From NCBI GenBank assembly GCA_019914995.1, contig CM034130.1:5704001-5768000 (forward strand): 64,000 bases of DNA, read 5' to 3'. A model generated the notes under the pieces. That model saw only the letters and a list, made by a program, of their open reading frames with translations, had not been told where the DNA came from and ran no database searches. A program made the translations under genes and the position numbers. The first letter of the stretch is position 1. The number at the start of each line of letters is the position of its first letter. Positions 62,601 to 64,000 of the stretch are shown here, one piece after another. The stretch is from Acanthochlamys bracteata. Taxonomy: Eukaryota; Streptophyta; Magnoliopsida; Pandanales; Velloziaceae.

Positions 62601-64000
62601 GGTTCAGTAGCTAAAGCCGTCGGCCCGTGATCTCCACCGCCTCGCCATTTTTTTCAAAACCCTTAATTTTACTACGGCCGTCTATCCGTTTCTTCTCCGG
62701 CTACGAACTCAAGTGAGATATTCGCTTCTCGATGGCGCTTTCTGTTTCTGTTTCATTTTGGTTCCTCGTTCCATTTTTTCGTATTGCTATAGATTCAGTT
62801 TTAGGGTTCGATATTCTGGAGAAATTTCTTTTGTTCTACTGTTCGGTTTCTGTTGAACAATTATGAGGGACTATCTTCAGGGTTTAACTATTTTCAGGAC
62901 AGATTCTATTTCTTTGGTGTATCGCGAAGTTTTTGTTTGCAGCCTTTAAAAGTTCAGGCTATTAGCTGTCGTTAGGTTTTTGGGGCTTTCAATAAATGGG
63001 TTCAGGGTTACTTGAGAAATCGAAATCAATTTTGCGCTTTAAAGTAGCGGTGGGTTTTGGGTGTTGGTGCTTGAGACTATCTGACTGTTATTTTAATTTT
63101 TTGCACGAGTCGACAATTTTTGAGTTGTTTTCTTGTTACTCTATTCGCGGTACTAAATTTTACTTTTTTTTTGTGATGAATTGTGCAGGATGGCTGTTAT
63201 GGATGAAGATCCAAATGTAGGTTCTCAGATTCATACTTAACCATACATACTGGATTTGTTTAAAAAATTGTTCAAAGACTTAGTTATAGATGCATGATCG
63301 TCTTAATTGTTATCCTTTAGTTCAAAATGAACCAAGTCATGTTTTGTCATCCTACTTATATAGTCCATATAAGGGTCTCTTTGATGATTGTGAAAATGTA
63401 GTTGTTGGTTTTGAAGATCTGTCTTTTTTATTATGCTTCTGTGGATATAGTTTGCATATCAGGTGTTTATGTTATTAGATGAAAATGCTATAGAATATAA
63501 TTTGCTTTTTCTACTTGAGATGGCAATTGAGTCTAATTAATGTTTGGTTAGGAACAGAATGATCATCTTTGATTGTTAAAAGTCATTTGTATTGGTTTTC
63601 CCCAATCACTGCATTGCTTGAGAATTGCTAATCAGTATAGCTACTTTCCCTACTTTGTCTGGTTGTTTTTAATTTATGAACCGAGTTGTGGTCATCTTTC
63701 GAGTTGCATAGTGACCATTATTTGGTATGAGTACTGATTCGAGCTAAGACATTAGGTAACCATCTTAAGTTTTACCATTATAAGCTGTGTTATTAATTGC
63801 TAAGTGCTATAATATTTGAATTTCATTGTAATAGTTTGTCAAATTTCTGCCAAAAGCCTGTGAGTTGTTAAACGTGCTTTTGTTAACCAATCTATATGTA
63901 CTGTAGTTGTTTGTAATTTATAAGCTACCTCATCATGTGAAGATTGAATTAGCTTTACGAACTTTGATGCTTACACATTGGGATGTGATCGATTCATGAT
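62600..64000 (+). CDS. Probable 5' end of a plus-strand gene (partial)
   Basis: A GC-richer stretch at about 62600-62710 with pyrimidine-rich leader-like sequence ends in a donor-like CTCAA|GTGAGA. After an intron-like stretch, a good acceptor (TTTGTGATGAATTGTGCAG) precedes 63189-63216, which carries ATGGCTGTTATGG and would encode MAVMDEDPN before GT (AAT|GTAGGT). The rest (63217-64000) looks like a long T-rich intron, and the gene would continue outside the window. The product cannot be named from nine residues. An alternative ATG at 62732 (MALSVSVSFWFLV) is inside the putative intron and less likely. Confidence 0.35.

Noticed and set aside
1-64000. tRNA, rRNA or CRISPR-like arrays
   Set aside because: No cloverleaf with A and B boxes, no rRNA-like conserved segments and no regularly spaced identical short repeats were seen on either strand.

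Overview
The window is nuclear DNA of a flowering plant, almost certainly a eudicot. The genes carry many short introns with AT-rich interiors and GT-AG borders, proteins match plant-only families (plastid FtsZ2, TGA-class bZIP, germin-like, plant MER3), and the spaces between genes hold Ty1/copia remnants, a CACTA transposon and small AT-rich MITE-like repeats. No rRNA, tRNA, CRISPR or prokaryotic operon structure was seen. The species cannot be named from the sequence.

Layout. 1-6.1 kb: a complete seven-exon FtsZ2 gene on the minus strand (1317-4282), then an unrecognised two-exon gene tail on the plus strand (5498-6016). 6.1-11.8 kb: an old, broken copia element with a 5-bp target duplication and a second repeat nested inside it. 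11.8-16.7 kb: a gene-poor spacer with MITE-like repeats and a perfect hairpin. 16.7-21.5 kb: a twelve-exon TGA9-type bZIP factor (plus). 22.7-25.4 kb: a small membrane-anchored dual-specificity phosphatase-like gene (minus). 26.5-34.5 kb: a fifteen-exon gene for a 1331-residue low-complexity, probably nuclear plant protein of unknown function (minus). 35-46.5 kb: a transposon graveyard holding a Tourist-like MITE, a copia remnant, a non-autonomous copia relative with a 24-bp degenerate tandem repeat, and a decayed CACTA element with about 180-bp and 102-bp tandem repeats near its 3' end. 47.9-48.6 kb: an intronless germin-like gene. 51.8-53.1 kb: an intronless glutaredoxin-like gene with a Cys-rich tail. 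55.1-61.6 kb: a complete 26-exon MER3/HFM1 meiotic helicase. 62.6 kb to the end: the probable start of another plus-strand gene that leaves the window.

The genes have unrelated jobs (plastid division, floral/redox transcription control, lipid- or protein-phosphatase activity, cell-wall/apoplast protein, redox-related protein, meiotic crossover) and each seems to have its own promoter. Exon models for the five multi-exon genes were built by hand from splice signals and reading phase; all join in frame to whole numbers of codons (469, 511, 257, 1331 and 1110 residues). Two introns need a GC donor in place of GT. No clearly new biological system was found. The best leads are the unrecognised gene tail at 5.5-6.0 kb, the tandem-repeat structures inside the transposons, and the two GC-AG introns.
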